From Bacteroidales bacterium UBA5833 (GTDB lineage: Bacteria; Bacteroidota; Bacteroidia; Bacteroidales; Lentimicrobiaceae), in NCBI GenBank assembly GCA_002433025.1, contig DJGZ01000004.1, positions 1 through 17,937 of the forward strand: a stretch of DNA of 17,937 nt. The letters are read 5' to 3'. The notes beneath the pieces were generated by a model. That model searched no databases. It saw only the letters and a program-made list of their open reading frames with translations, and was not told where the DNA came from. This document shows, one piece after another, positions 7,033-14,462 of the stretch (its first letter is position 1; the number at the start of each line of letters is the position of its first letter). The position numbers and the translations under genes were made by a program.

Positions 7033-7947
7033 ATGGCATTAAATTCAAAAATAATGAAAGCGTTCTGTTTCCTGGTTTTGATGATTATTAACCTTCTGGT
7101 TGTAAGCGTGACTTCTGCCCAAAGTGAGAAAATTGTCCGGGTAAAAGGAGAGGCGCAGGTCAGGATTGAGAACAATGAGAGTTTCGATCAGGCGAGAGAA
7201 AGGGTGGAGGAGCTGGCAAAACTGGATGCCATTCAGGAAGCATTCGGCACTTATGTAGAGCAAGTAACGGATATGCTGGTGGAAGAAGGCAAGGTGAATT
7301 ACAGCATTCTGGCTGGAACCAAGATGAAGGCCGATTGGATAAGAACAACGAGCATTAAGTTCTCCGAACAGGAGCAATTATCCGGCATAAGTAAAGAGAA
7401 AGCCAGGTGGATCAAATGCATTATTGAGGGTGAAGCGAGGAAAATAAGTTCCAAAGCAAGCCTTGAAGTGCTCACGCTTCGTTGTCTGCAAAAAGAATGT
7501 GCAGCTACTGATTTTAAAAACCGGCAGTCATTGTTTCTTTATTTTAAATCACCTGTTGACGGGTATTTATCTGTTTACATTGATGAAGGAGAAGTTACCC
7601 GGAGGCTGTATCCCTATGATCATATGGGGAATGAGAGTTCCGTAAAAGTTTCGGGCGACAGGGAATATTTGCTGTTTGCAAAACCGCCGAAGTCCCAGGC
7701 ACCGTCAATGGTTGATGAAATTGAGCTGTTCACCAATAAAACGGAAGAGTTTAATACCCTTTATGTCGTTTTTTCAGAACAGAGTTATGTTAAGCCCATC
7801 CTTGATAAAAGCATGGTTTTAAGTGATAACAGTATTGTGCCAAAATCATTGCCAAGCCATGTGTTTCAGGAATGGCTGGCTGATTCCAGGGCTGCATCTT
7901 CCTCTTTTCAGGAAAAGAAAATAAGAATAAGAATAACTAAAAGATAG
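7033..7947 (+). CDS. Exported DUF4384 protein with FlgT-N-like N-terminal domain
   Basis: The product has 304 residues from ATG 7033; ATG 7054 is an equally good start, giving signal peptide MKAFCFLVLMIINLLVVSVT and cleavage after SAQ. The mature N-terminal part (IVRVKGEAQVRIENNESFDQ, an Ala-rich helix, then FGTYVEQ) resembles the small alpha/beta domain of FlgT-like periplasmic proteins. Residues from about 165 to 250 form a DUF4384 domain: SLFLYFKSPVDGYLSVYIDE and RRLYPYD, then EYLLFAKPP. DUF4384 is often found beside or fused to secreted peptidases and is thought to be a periplasmic sensing or binding module. The stop lies 5 nt before the ATG of the caspase-like gene, so the two are almost certainly co-expressed. 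Confidence 0.72.
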   Translation: MALNSKIMKAFCFLVLMIINLLVVSVTSAQSEKIVRVKGEAQVRIENNESFDQARERVEELAKLDAIQEAFGTYVEQVTDMLVEEGKVNYSILAGTKMKADWIRTTSIKFSEQEQLSGISKEKARWIKCIIEGEARKISSKASLEVLTLRCLQKECAATDFKNRQSLFLYFKSPVDGYLSVYIDEGEVTRRLYPYDHMGNESSVKVSGDREYLLFAKPPKSQAPSMVDEIELFTNKTEEFNTLYVVFSEQSYVKPILDKSMVLSDNSIVPKSLPSHVFQEWLADSRAASSSFQEKKIRIRITKR

Positions 7948-7952
7948 TGGTT

Positions 7953-9725
7953 ATGAATACATTTTTACGAGTCTTTTTAATCGGAGTGCTGTTGCTGTTG
8001 ATTACAGATGGAAACGCGCAAAAAGTAATATCAGCCCGCAGCGCGGTTCAACGGGTTACCATAAAGCCGGAATATAGCAGGGGATTGCCGCCCAACCTGT
8101 TTGTGAATCTGAGCTTTGAAGATGATAATAAAAACGGCATTCTTGAAGCAGGTGAAAAGGGGAGACTAACCCTTAACATTATGAACAAGGGAAAAGGTCC
8201 CGCACAAGGTCTTAAGATAACCGTGAAGGATAACCTCAAAGACACTGATCTTGTCATCAGGGATGGTCAGGAAGTGGCCTTCATTTATCCCGATAAAACT
8301 GCAACCATAGCGGTTGAGATAGAGGCCGGGATGTGGATAAAGACTGCTGAATACAAATTGCAGATAGATGTAAAAGAACATTTCGGCTACGATATGGATC
8401 CCGCATACCTTATCATTAATACACTCCAGTTTCAGGAGCCGCAACTGGTATTTTCCGGCTACGAAATATTTGACATCGGGGAGGGGACCCTTGCCATTAC
8501 AGAGGATGGTCAGATACAACCCGGGGAGCAGGTCAAAGTAAAGGTGTATATACAGAACATCGGACAGAATGTTTCGAAGAACTCAAGCTACAGCATCGCA
8601 ACGAACGACCCTAATATTTATATTACTGATGGGACCGGGAAACTGGGTAACGTTGGCATAGGTGAAGTTAAGGAGATCTGGTTTACGCTGAGCCCCAACA
8701 AGCGGGTTGTGGCCAAAGGCGATTTGCCGGTTTATATGGCTGTTACAAATGATTTTAAGCGGGGAGAGCTGAAAAACAAAGCCTTGCCGCTTGCATTGAA
8801 TACCAAAGCGCCCACTGCCAATATCGTTAAAGTAGAAGCAGATCTGGAAAAACTTAAAACTAAGGTTGCCCGGTTTGAGTATAAATCTGACCGTATAACG
8901 GCGAATACCAGTGAATTGATTGATATCAGCCAGGCTCCTCCTGCCAGAGAGAAAAGGGCCAGAGCCGTAGGCATTGTAATCGGGGTGGAAAATTACGATT
9001 ATCTTGCTCCTGCGCCTTATGCAGCCAGTGATGCAGCCCTGATGAAAAACTACTTTAAAAACACCCTTGGGATTGAACAGGTCTATGAGTTTTCTGACAG
9101 AAAAGTCACCGGTAACTTTTTCGATAACAATTTTAACTCAACTTATGGCGAACTGAAAAAAGCCATTATCAAAGGGGAAACAGAGGTTTTTGTCTTCTAC
9201 TCAGGGCATGGCATCCCATCACCCGAGGGAGACAGGGTATTTTTAATGCCGAGTGACGGCAGAATAGAGGCCCTGGAGCGTCAGGGGTATGACCTTGCGA
9301 CACTCTACCGCAATCTTGATGCACTGCAGGCCAAAAATGTCACGGTTTTTATGGATGCCTGTTTCAGCGGGGTTTCCAGATCAACTGAGCATACTGAGGC
9401 GCAGAACCTGATTGCTGCAAAGGGCGCACTGATAAAACCCAAAGTTACCGAGCCCTGGTTAAACAATCCCCGCTTTATCGTTTTTTCATCTTCGGGATTC
9501 GATCAGAACTCGCTTGGGTATGATGCCGCCAAAGCCGGACTGTTTACCTATTACCTGGCTGCCGGACTGCAGGGAAAGGCCGACGCAAACAATGATAAGA
9601 AGATAACTGCCGGCGAACTCAGTGATTACATCCGCGAAAATGTTTCTGAAACCAGTGTGAAAATCAGGGGATTGCAAACACCGGTTTTTTCAGGGAACAG
9701 GGAGGTGGTTCTGGTTAGTTATTGA
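7953..9725 (+). CDS. Exported caspase-like (peptidase C14) protein with two N-terminal beta-sandwich domains
   Basis: The 590-residue protein has a signal peptide (MNTFLRVFLIGVLLLLITDG, cleaved after NAQ); I chose ATG 7953 over the overlapping GTG 7947. Two Ig-like/CARDB-like domains follow (about 45-150 and 165-275), each with the pattern 'x-GE-hydrophobic-x-N-x-G' (EAGEKGRLTLNIMNKGKGPA; QPGEQVKVKVYIQNIG). The C-terminal caspase/metacaspase-like domain (about 328-590) opens with RAVGIVIGVENYDYL. It contains the catalytic dyad His419 (FYSGHG) and Cys470 (VTVFMDACFSGVSRS). Near the end, DANNDKKITAGEL resembles a calcium-binding EF-hand-like loop. Unlike caspases in cytoplasmic defence systems, this one is exported. 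It may cleave surface proteins or activate neighbours; substrate specificity is unknown. Close spacing links it to the genes on both sides. Confidence 0.88.
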   Translation: MNTFLRVFLIGVLLLLITDGNAQKVISARSAVQRVTIKPEYSRGLPPNLFVNLSFEDDNKNGILEAGEKGRLTLNIMNKGKGPAQGLKITVKDNLKDTDLVIRDGQEVAFIYPDKTATIAVEIEAGMWIKTAEYKLQIDVKEHFGYDMDPAYLIINTLQFQEPQLVFSGYEIFDIGEGTLAITEDGQIQPGEQVKVKVYIQNIGQNVSKNSSYSIATNDPNIYITDGTGKLGNVGIGEVKEIWFTLSPNKRVVAKGDLPVYMAVTNDFKRGELKNKALPLALNTKAPTANIVKVEADLEKLKTKVARFEYKSDRITANTSELIDISQAPPAREKRARAVGIVIGVENYDYLAPAPYAASDAALMKNYFKNTLGIEQVYEFSDRKVTGNFFDNNFNSTYGELKKAIIKGETEVFVFYSGHGIPSPEGDRVFLMPSDGRIEALERQGYDLATLYRNLDALQAKNVTVFMDACFSGVSRSTEHTEAQNLIAAKGALIKPKVTEPWLNNPRFIVFSSSGFDQNSLGYDAAKAGLFTYYLAAGLQGKADANNDKKITAGELSDYIRENVSETSVKIRGLQTPVFSGNREVVLVSY

Positions 9726-9776
9726 TCTGACTTATATGATTTAGGATAATATTAACATATATAAACAACAGTTAAA

Positions 9777-10625
9777 ATGAACCCGAAACCAATAAAACAA
9801 ATTGCCCTGTTATTATTTGTACTGAACTTCACGGCAATTTCAGCGCAAAATATCAGTGAGATAGGGTTTAAAGTGGCAGGGAACAATATTGAGATTACCT
9901 ACACGGTAAAGGGCCTTGCTTTTAACCAAAGTCTGACTACCTCAATCTATGTGTCCACAGATGGCGGGTCAGGTTTTCAGGGCCCCCTGAAATTTGTCAG
10001 CGGTGACCTGGGGCCGGGCATTCTTAACGGACAGCACAAGGTGCTATGGGAAGCCACCAAAGAAATACCGCTTGACAATAGCAATCTGGCTTTCGAAGTT
10101 AGAGCGGAAGTTCAGGAAACCCCTGTTAAAAAAGATCTTTTTATTGCTTTGACAGGCAATCAGGTTACCCCTTTGGGGCTGAGAGCAGGCTTACTGGGTA
10201 AAGTCGGATACTATATCGCCTTACAGTCAAACTTATCCCCGGGCATCAAGGGTAGTTACACTTATGAAGACAATGCGATCACCGATTACAACCGCTTTGC
10301 CTGGTACGAGTTTACCTCGGAACACAAAAAAGCTGCCTTCGCAGCCTTTGGCGGACTTACCTTTCAGGCTGGCCGTAACCTTTTCTTTTACGGAGGTGCC
10401 GGCTATGGCAAGTATGAGGTTCTTTATGAGATTGAGGAATACAGTTACGAAGACGATGCTTTGCTGGGCACTGACTATGGCCGGGATGAAACGCTTTCAG
10501 TGAAAGGCCCTGCCCTCGAGGCAGGCATTATCCTTCGAACGGGTAAACTACTCCTGATTGGAGGTGGCAATCTGATTAATTTTAAGATGCCCGGTTGGAG
10601 TGCAGGGATTGGTGTTACATTTTAA
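9777..10625 (+). CDS. Exported protein with small N-terminal beta domain and probable outer-membrane beta-barrel
   Basis: The 282-residue protein has a signal peptide cleaved after SAQ (residue 23-24). Residues about 25-110 form a beta-rich domain with IEITYTVKGL and IYVSTDGGSGFQGPLKFVSG, ending KVLWEATKEI; I have no firm family name. From about 117 to the end, alternating hydrophobic strands, aromatic residues and glycine turns (LGLRAGLLGKVGYYIAL, FFYGGAGYGKYEVLYEI, LLLIGGGNLINF) and a terminal GIGVTF end with Phe point to a small outer-membrane beta-barrel. It lies 51 nt after the caspase-like gene and 20 nt before the first lipoprotein gene. It may anchor or export partners at the surface; this is inference. 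Confidence 0.65.
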   Translation: MNPKPIKQIALLLFVLNFTAISAQNISEIGFKVAGNNIEITYTVKGLAFNQSLTTSIYVSTDGGSGFQGPLKFVSGDLGPGILNGQHKVLWEATKEIPLDNSNLAFEVRAEVQETPVKKDLFIALTGNQVTPLGLRAGLLGKVGYYIALQSNLSPGIKGSYTYEDNAITDYNRFAWYEFTSEHKKAAFAAFGGLTFQAGRNLFFYGGAGYGKYEVLYEIEEYSYEDDALLGTDYGRDETLSVKGPALEAGIILRTGKLLLIGGGNLINFKMPGWSAGIGVTF

Positions 10626-10645
10626 CAATATTAGCGTACCTGATT

Positions 10646-12868
10646 ATGAAAAGGACTTGCAATGTTGACAGGCTTTTCATGACATTTATAATAACCCTGG
10701 GTATTTTCTGTATTCCTTCCTGTGAAAAAGAAGCTGATAAACCCACCGGTAATAATAAAGTTATGCTTGCCACAACTACAATGGATAGCCTTGGTTATTT
10801 CAATGTAAATGCCTCATGCAGCTTTACCCAAACCGGAGGCCAAGCCCTTGAAGACCATGGTTTTTGCTATGGTAATGCCCCAAACCCTGATATTAACTCC
10901 ACAGTAAAAAGTCTCGGTAAACGCACCGATCCCGGTGATTTCTCAGCAGAACTTACCAATCTTGAAGACAATAAAAAATACTATATCAGAGCCTTTGCTA
11001 CCATTGCCGGTGGCACCCTCTATGCAGAACAAAAAGAGATAACAACCCTGAAATCCGGCAAACCGCGCATCAGCACGGTTGCAGTAAGCAATATAACACC
11101 TGCAGCTGCTGTTTGCGGAGGGGTGATTGAAAGCGACAGTGGTTATGCTGTTACTGCCAGTGGCATTTGTTGGGATATTGATAATCAATTTAATGAAGAT
11201 CAATGCCTTGGGAAGGCAGTCAATACCAGTGGGGCCACTTCTTATATAATGAATATTGAAGGGCTGACCGAAGGAACGAATTACTTTGTAAAAGCCTTCG
11301 CAACCAACCAGAAAGGAACAGGGTATGGGGAAATCAGTCAATTCTCAACTGTTCCGGTTGCGATTCCTGATGTTACAACAGCGAATATAACCAACCCCAC
11401 AACCAATTCGGCAACCGGTGGAGGCAATGTGCCCAATTCAGGCAATGCAACGGTAACTGCCCGCGGTGTGTGCTGGAATACTACCGCAAATCCTACCCTT
11501 AAAAACTGCCTGGGATTTACCACCGATGGCCAGGGTACAGGATCCTTTACCAGCAACATTACAAACCTTGCTGATGGTGTCAAGTATTATGTCGTAGCTT
11601 ATGCAACCAATTCAAAAGGTACAGGTTATGGAGCCCAGGTAGATTTTACTACGTTGCCCATTACGTTGCCTACTGTAATTACTTCTGGAATTACCAACCC
11701 GACGACAAACTCGGCAACCGGGGGTGGCAATGTGACCGATTCAGGCAATGCAACAGTAACTGCCCGGGGAGTTTGCTGGAATACAACCGGTAACCCTACC
11801 CTGCAAAATTGTATCAGTTTTACCGCCAATGGAAGTGGTACAGGTCCCTTTATCAGCAGCATTACCGGCCTTAGCGATGGGGTTACCTATTTCGTTAAAG
11901 CATATGCCACAAATGTTGAGGGTACAACCTATGGAACTCAGGTTAACTTTACTACCCTGGCTATTACTTTACCAACTGTTACAACTACTGCAATCACAAA
12001 CCCGACAACCAATTCGGCTACCGGTGGCGGTAATGTAACCAATGCCGGCAATGCAACAGTAACCGCAAGGGGCGTATGCTGGAATACTACCGGTAACCCT
12101 ACCCTGCAAAATTGTATCAACTTTACCACCAATGGAAGTGGAACAGGTTCCTTTACCAGTAATCTTACCGGCCTTTCACCTTCAACTACCTACTTTGTTA
12201 GGGCGTATGCAACTAACATAATAGGATCAGCTTATGGTAACCCGATGAGTTTTACAACAGATTATTGTGGACTGAATTTATCCATTACACATACAGCTGG
12301 TTCTGTAGCTCCCGTTAGCAAAACAGTGAATTATAGCACAGTAGAAACCAACCTGACCGGCAGCAACAAATGCTGGATTACCCAAAACCTGGGCGCCAAC
12401 CACCAGGCCACCGCAGCTACAGATAATACCGAAGCCTCGGCCGGATGGTACTGGCAGTTTAACCGGAAGCAAGGTTATAAACATGATGGTACAACCCGAA
12501 CACCTAACGCAACCTGGATTACCTCCATCAACGAAAACGGCGACTGGCTGCCGGCTAATGATCCCTGCTCCCTGTTATTGGGCAATGGCTGGCGCTTGCC
12601 CACAAATACAGAATGGCAAACAGCAGACAATACCGGGGGCTGGGACAACTTCAACGAAACATTTGCCTCCGAGCTAAAATTACATACTGCAGGCGGCCTT
12701 AACAGCAGCGATGGTTCGCTCAACAACCGTGGTTCGAGTGGCACCTATTGGAGCAGCTCGCAGAGCGATTTGGACTACGGCCGCAACCTTTACTTTTACA
12801 GTGGCGGCAGCTTCATGAGCTACTACTACAAGGAAAACGGCTTTTCTGCGCGCTGCCTTAGAGACTGA
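10646..12868 (+). CDS. Lipoprotein with five fibronectin-like repeats and C-terminal FISUMP (C-type-lectin-like) domain
   Basis: The 740-residue protein starts at ATG 10646. Its signal peptide ends in the lipobox IPSC, so it is lipid-anchored; the CEKEADKP after the Cys, with its acidic residues, is compatible with export to the Bacteroidota cell surface. Two diverged fibronectin-type-III-like modules (about 35-239) precede three near-identical 101-residue modules at 240-542, each with GNATVTARGVCWNTT and a YFV-x-AYATN strand. Residues about 550-740 are a FISUMP domain (Fibrobacter succinogenes major paralogous domain): CWITQNLGA, GWYWQFNRKQGYKHDG, GWRLPTNTEWQ, SGTYWSSSQ and the terminal GFSARCLRD. 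The last 50 residues hold the variable loops seen in the paralogues. Probable role: surface binding of a ligand. It follows the beta-barrel gene by 20 nt. Confidence 0.85.
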   Translation: MKRTCNVDRLFMTFIITLGIFCIPSCEKEADKPTGNNKVMLATTTMDSLGYFNVNASCSFTQTGGQALEDHGFCYGNAPNPDINSTVKSLGKRTDPGDFSAELTNLEDNKKYYIRAFATIAGGTLYAEQKEITTLKSGKPRISTVAVSNITPAAAVCGGVIESDSGYAVTASGICWDIDNQFNEDQCLGKAVNTSGATSYIMNIEGLTEGTNYFVKAFATNQKGTGYGEISQFSTVPVAIPDVTTANITNPTTNSATGGGNVPNSGNATVTARGVCWNTTANPTLKNCLGFTTDGQGTGSFTSNITNLADGVKYYVVAYATNSKGTGYGAQVDFTTLPITLPTVITSGITNPTTNSATGGGNVTDSGNATVTARGVCWNTTGNPTLQNCISFTANGSGTGPFISSITGLSDGVTYFVKAYATNVEGTTYGTQVNFTTLAITLPTVTTTAITNPTTNSATGGGNVTNAGNATVTARGVCWNTTGNPTLQNCINFTTNGSGTGSFTSNLTGLSPSTTYFVRAYATNIIGSAYGNPMSFTTDYCGLNLSITHTAGSVAPVSKTVNYSTVETNLTGSNKCWITQNLGANHQATAATDNTEASAGWYWQFNRKQGYKHDGTTRTPNATWITSINENGDWLPANDPCSLLLGNGWRLPTNTEWQTADNTGGWDNFNETFASELKLHTAGGLNSSDGSLNNRGSSGTYWSSSQSDLDYGRNLYFYSGGSFMSYYYKENGFSARCLRD
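11363..12271 (+). repeat. Three tandem 303-bp repeats coding for fibronectin-like modules
   Basis: Units begin at 11363, 11666 and 11969, an exact 303-bp (101-codon) period. The second and third are nearly identical over long stretches; the first is more diverged. Such arrays change copy number by recombination and would alter the length of the surface stalk. Confidence 0.8.
12716..12868 (+). other. Hypervariable C-terminal region 1 (VR-like) of the FISUMP domain
   Basis: It codes for residues 691-740. Compared with the copies at 14139 and 16003, the frame residues RGS, YW, Q, GR, L, K, G and RCL are constant. Most of the varying codons end in C or T and can be reached from AAC/AAT by changing only the adenines (AAC, AGC, TAC, GGC, TTC, ACC). 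That pattern is typical of diversity-generating retroelement targets. No template repeat is in the window. Confidence 0.5.
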
Positions 12869-13042
12869 AGTTGATGAATTGATTTAATAATGTGATAATG
12901 AGCAAATTAATGGAATGATGGTTCGCAACCATGGCAGCTCTTTTAAGGTAAAAATCATGAGATTAAATAAGCACAAACATAGTTGGATCAGCAATAGTAT
13001 AATTGCTTTATTTCTGCTATTACTGCTTGTTACCTGTGAAAA
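12869..13042 (+). repeat. Direct repeat, copy A (intergenic leader and signal-peptide start)
   Basis: This stretch recurs at 14289-14462 with a constant offset of 1420 bases and no gap. The final 86 bases (12957-13042, signal peptide and lipobox) are identical in both, and 12887-12914 is identical too. It shows recent tandem duplication or gene conversion. Confidence 0.85.
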
Positions 13043-14288
13043 AGATGCGGATAAACCAACCGGGGGCAACAAGATTGATGTATCAATCACAAGCATTGAA
13101 ATGGTTACCTACAATTGGTGCGACATCAAATCAGCTATTTCAGGCTCAGACAGCAATAATTTAAACATTATCAATCATGGTTTCTGCTGGTCAACAACTC
13201 CGAATCCCGATCTGAATAGTTCTATTATAGAATTGGGGCGCAGAAATGAATTTGGTTCTTTTAATACCAGGTTATCTGGTCTTGATGAAAACAAAAAGTA
13301 CTATGTGCGTGCTTATGCCAGCATTACGGGGGTTACTGTTCTTGGGCCCTCCACAGAGTTCATAACTCTTGAGAAAGGACCTGCAGTTGTTAAAATTGAC
13401 AGTATAAATAGTATTACGGAAAACTCCGCAAGCTGTTTTTCATCGGTATTATCAGATGGTGGTTATGATGTAACCGCCCGAGGCGTTTGTTGGAATACCA
13501 CCGGCAACCCTACCCTGCAAAATTGCATTAATTTTACCTCTGATGGAAGTGGGACTGGTTCTTTTTCCAGGAATCTGATTGACCTTATCCCTTCAAAAAC
13601 CTATTTTATTCGAGCTTATGCCTCCAACAGCGAGGGTACAGCGTATGACGATGATGATGTCAGCTTTACAACCCTTACACCATGGCCGTGCGGTGCAACA
13701 TTAGGTATAACCCACACCGCCGGTATCATTGCCCCGGTGAACAAAACCGTGAATTATGGTACAGTAGAAACCAACCTGACCGGTAGCACAAAATGTTGGA
13801 TTACTCAAAACCTGGGTGCTGATCATCAGGCTGCCACGGCTACTGATGCCACCGAAGCCTCTGCAGGCTGGTACTGGCAGTTTAACCGCGGGCAGGGGTT
13901 TAAGCATGATGGTACCACCCGAATCCCAAACACGACCTGGATTACCTCCACCAACGAAAATAGCAACTGGCTGCCAGCCATAGATCCCTGCTCCCTTTTG
14001 CTGGGCAGCGGCTGGCGCCTTCCCACGGGTACAGAATGGGAAACGGCAGCTAGCACTAGAGGCTGGGATAACTACAACGAAACGCTTGCCTCCGTGCTAA
14101 AATTGCATGCTGCAGGCTGCCTGCTCAACAGCGATGGTTCGCTCTACAGCCGTGGTTCGAGTGGCTACTACTGGAGTAGTTCGCAGTCCGTTTCAGACAT
14201 CGGCCGCTACCTGTTCTTCGGTAGTGGCATCACCATGGGTAGCTACTACAAGGCATATGGTCTCAGTGTCCGTTGCCTCAAAGACTAA
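12957..14288 (+). CDS. Lipoprotein with two fibronectin-like modules and C-terminal FISUMP domain (paralogue 2)
   Basis: The 443-residue protein starts at ATG 12957 (MRLNKHKHSWISNS); an in-frame ATG at 12915 would add 14 poorly placed residues. The lipobox is LVTC at about residues 24-27, followed by EKDADKPTGG as in its neighbours. A diverged fibronectin-like module (about 35-140) and one of the GVCWNTTGNPTLQNC type (about 141-243) lead to FISUMP (about 248-443), with CWITQNLGADHQ, GWYWQFNRGQGFKHDG, GWRLPTGTEWE and SGYYWSSSQ, then GLSVRCLKD. The FISUMP domain is close to that of the upstream gene at DNA level, while the N-terminal half pairs with the next gene. It is therefore a mosaic and lacks the three 303-bp modules. 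Likely surface ligand binder. Confidence 0.85.
   Translation: MRLNKHKHSWISNSIIALFLLLLLVTCEKDADKPTGGNKIDVSITSIEMVTYNWCDIKSAISGSDSNNLNIINHGFCWSTTPNPDLNSSIIELGRRNEFGSFNTRLSGLDENKKYYVRAYASITGVTVLGPSTEFITLEKGPAVVKIDSINSITENSASCFSSVLSDGGYDVTARGVCWNTTGNPTLQNCINFTSDGSGTGSFSRNLIDLIPSKTYFIRAYASNSEGTAYDDDDVSFTTLTPWPCGATLGITHTAGIIAPVNKTVNYGTVETNLTGSTKCWITQNLGADHQAATATDATEASAGWYWQFNRGQGFKHDGTTRIPNTTWITSTNENSNWLPAIDPCSLLLGSGWRLPTGTEWETAASTRGWDNYNETLASVLKLHAAGCLLNSDGSLYSRGSSGYYWSSSQSVSDIGRYLFFGSGITMGSYYKAYGLSVRCLKD
14139..14288 (+). other. Hypervariable C-terminal region 2 (VR-like)
   Basis: It codes for residues 395-443 of paralogue 2. Codons opposite those of region 1 change mainly in their first two bases, for example AAC to TAC, AAC to AGC, ACC to TAC, TAC to ATC and TAC to TTC. 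Several constant codons differ in third base (AGC/AGT, CGC/CGT), so the copies are not fresh copies of one template. Confidence 0.45.
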
Positions 14289-14462
14289 AGTTGATGAGTT
14301 GATCTGATAATGTGATAATGAGCAAATTAATGGACTGATGATTCACAACCATGAGAGCCCTTTTAAGGTAAAAATTATGAGATTAAATAAGCACAAACAT
14401 AGTTGGATCAGCAATAGTATAATTGCTTTATTTCTGCTATTACTGCTTGTTACCTGTGAAAA
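14289..14462 (+). repeat. Direct repeat, copy B (intergenic leader and signal-peptide start)
   Basis: Second copy of the 12869-13042 stretch. The shared segment runs from just after the stop of one FISUMP gene into the start of the next lipoprotein, so the duplicated unit spans a gene junction. Confidence 0.85.

Noticed and set aside
11338..12132. Repeated minus-strand open frames over the fibronectin-like modules
   Set aside because: They recur only because the coding repeats recur; the plus-strand frame is continuous, with signal peptide and domains.
11363..12271. CRISPR-like array
   Set aside because: The period is 303 bp and in coding frame, with no short repeat/spacer structure and no cas genes.
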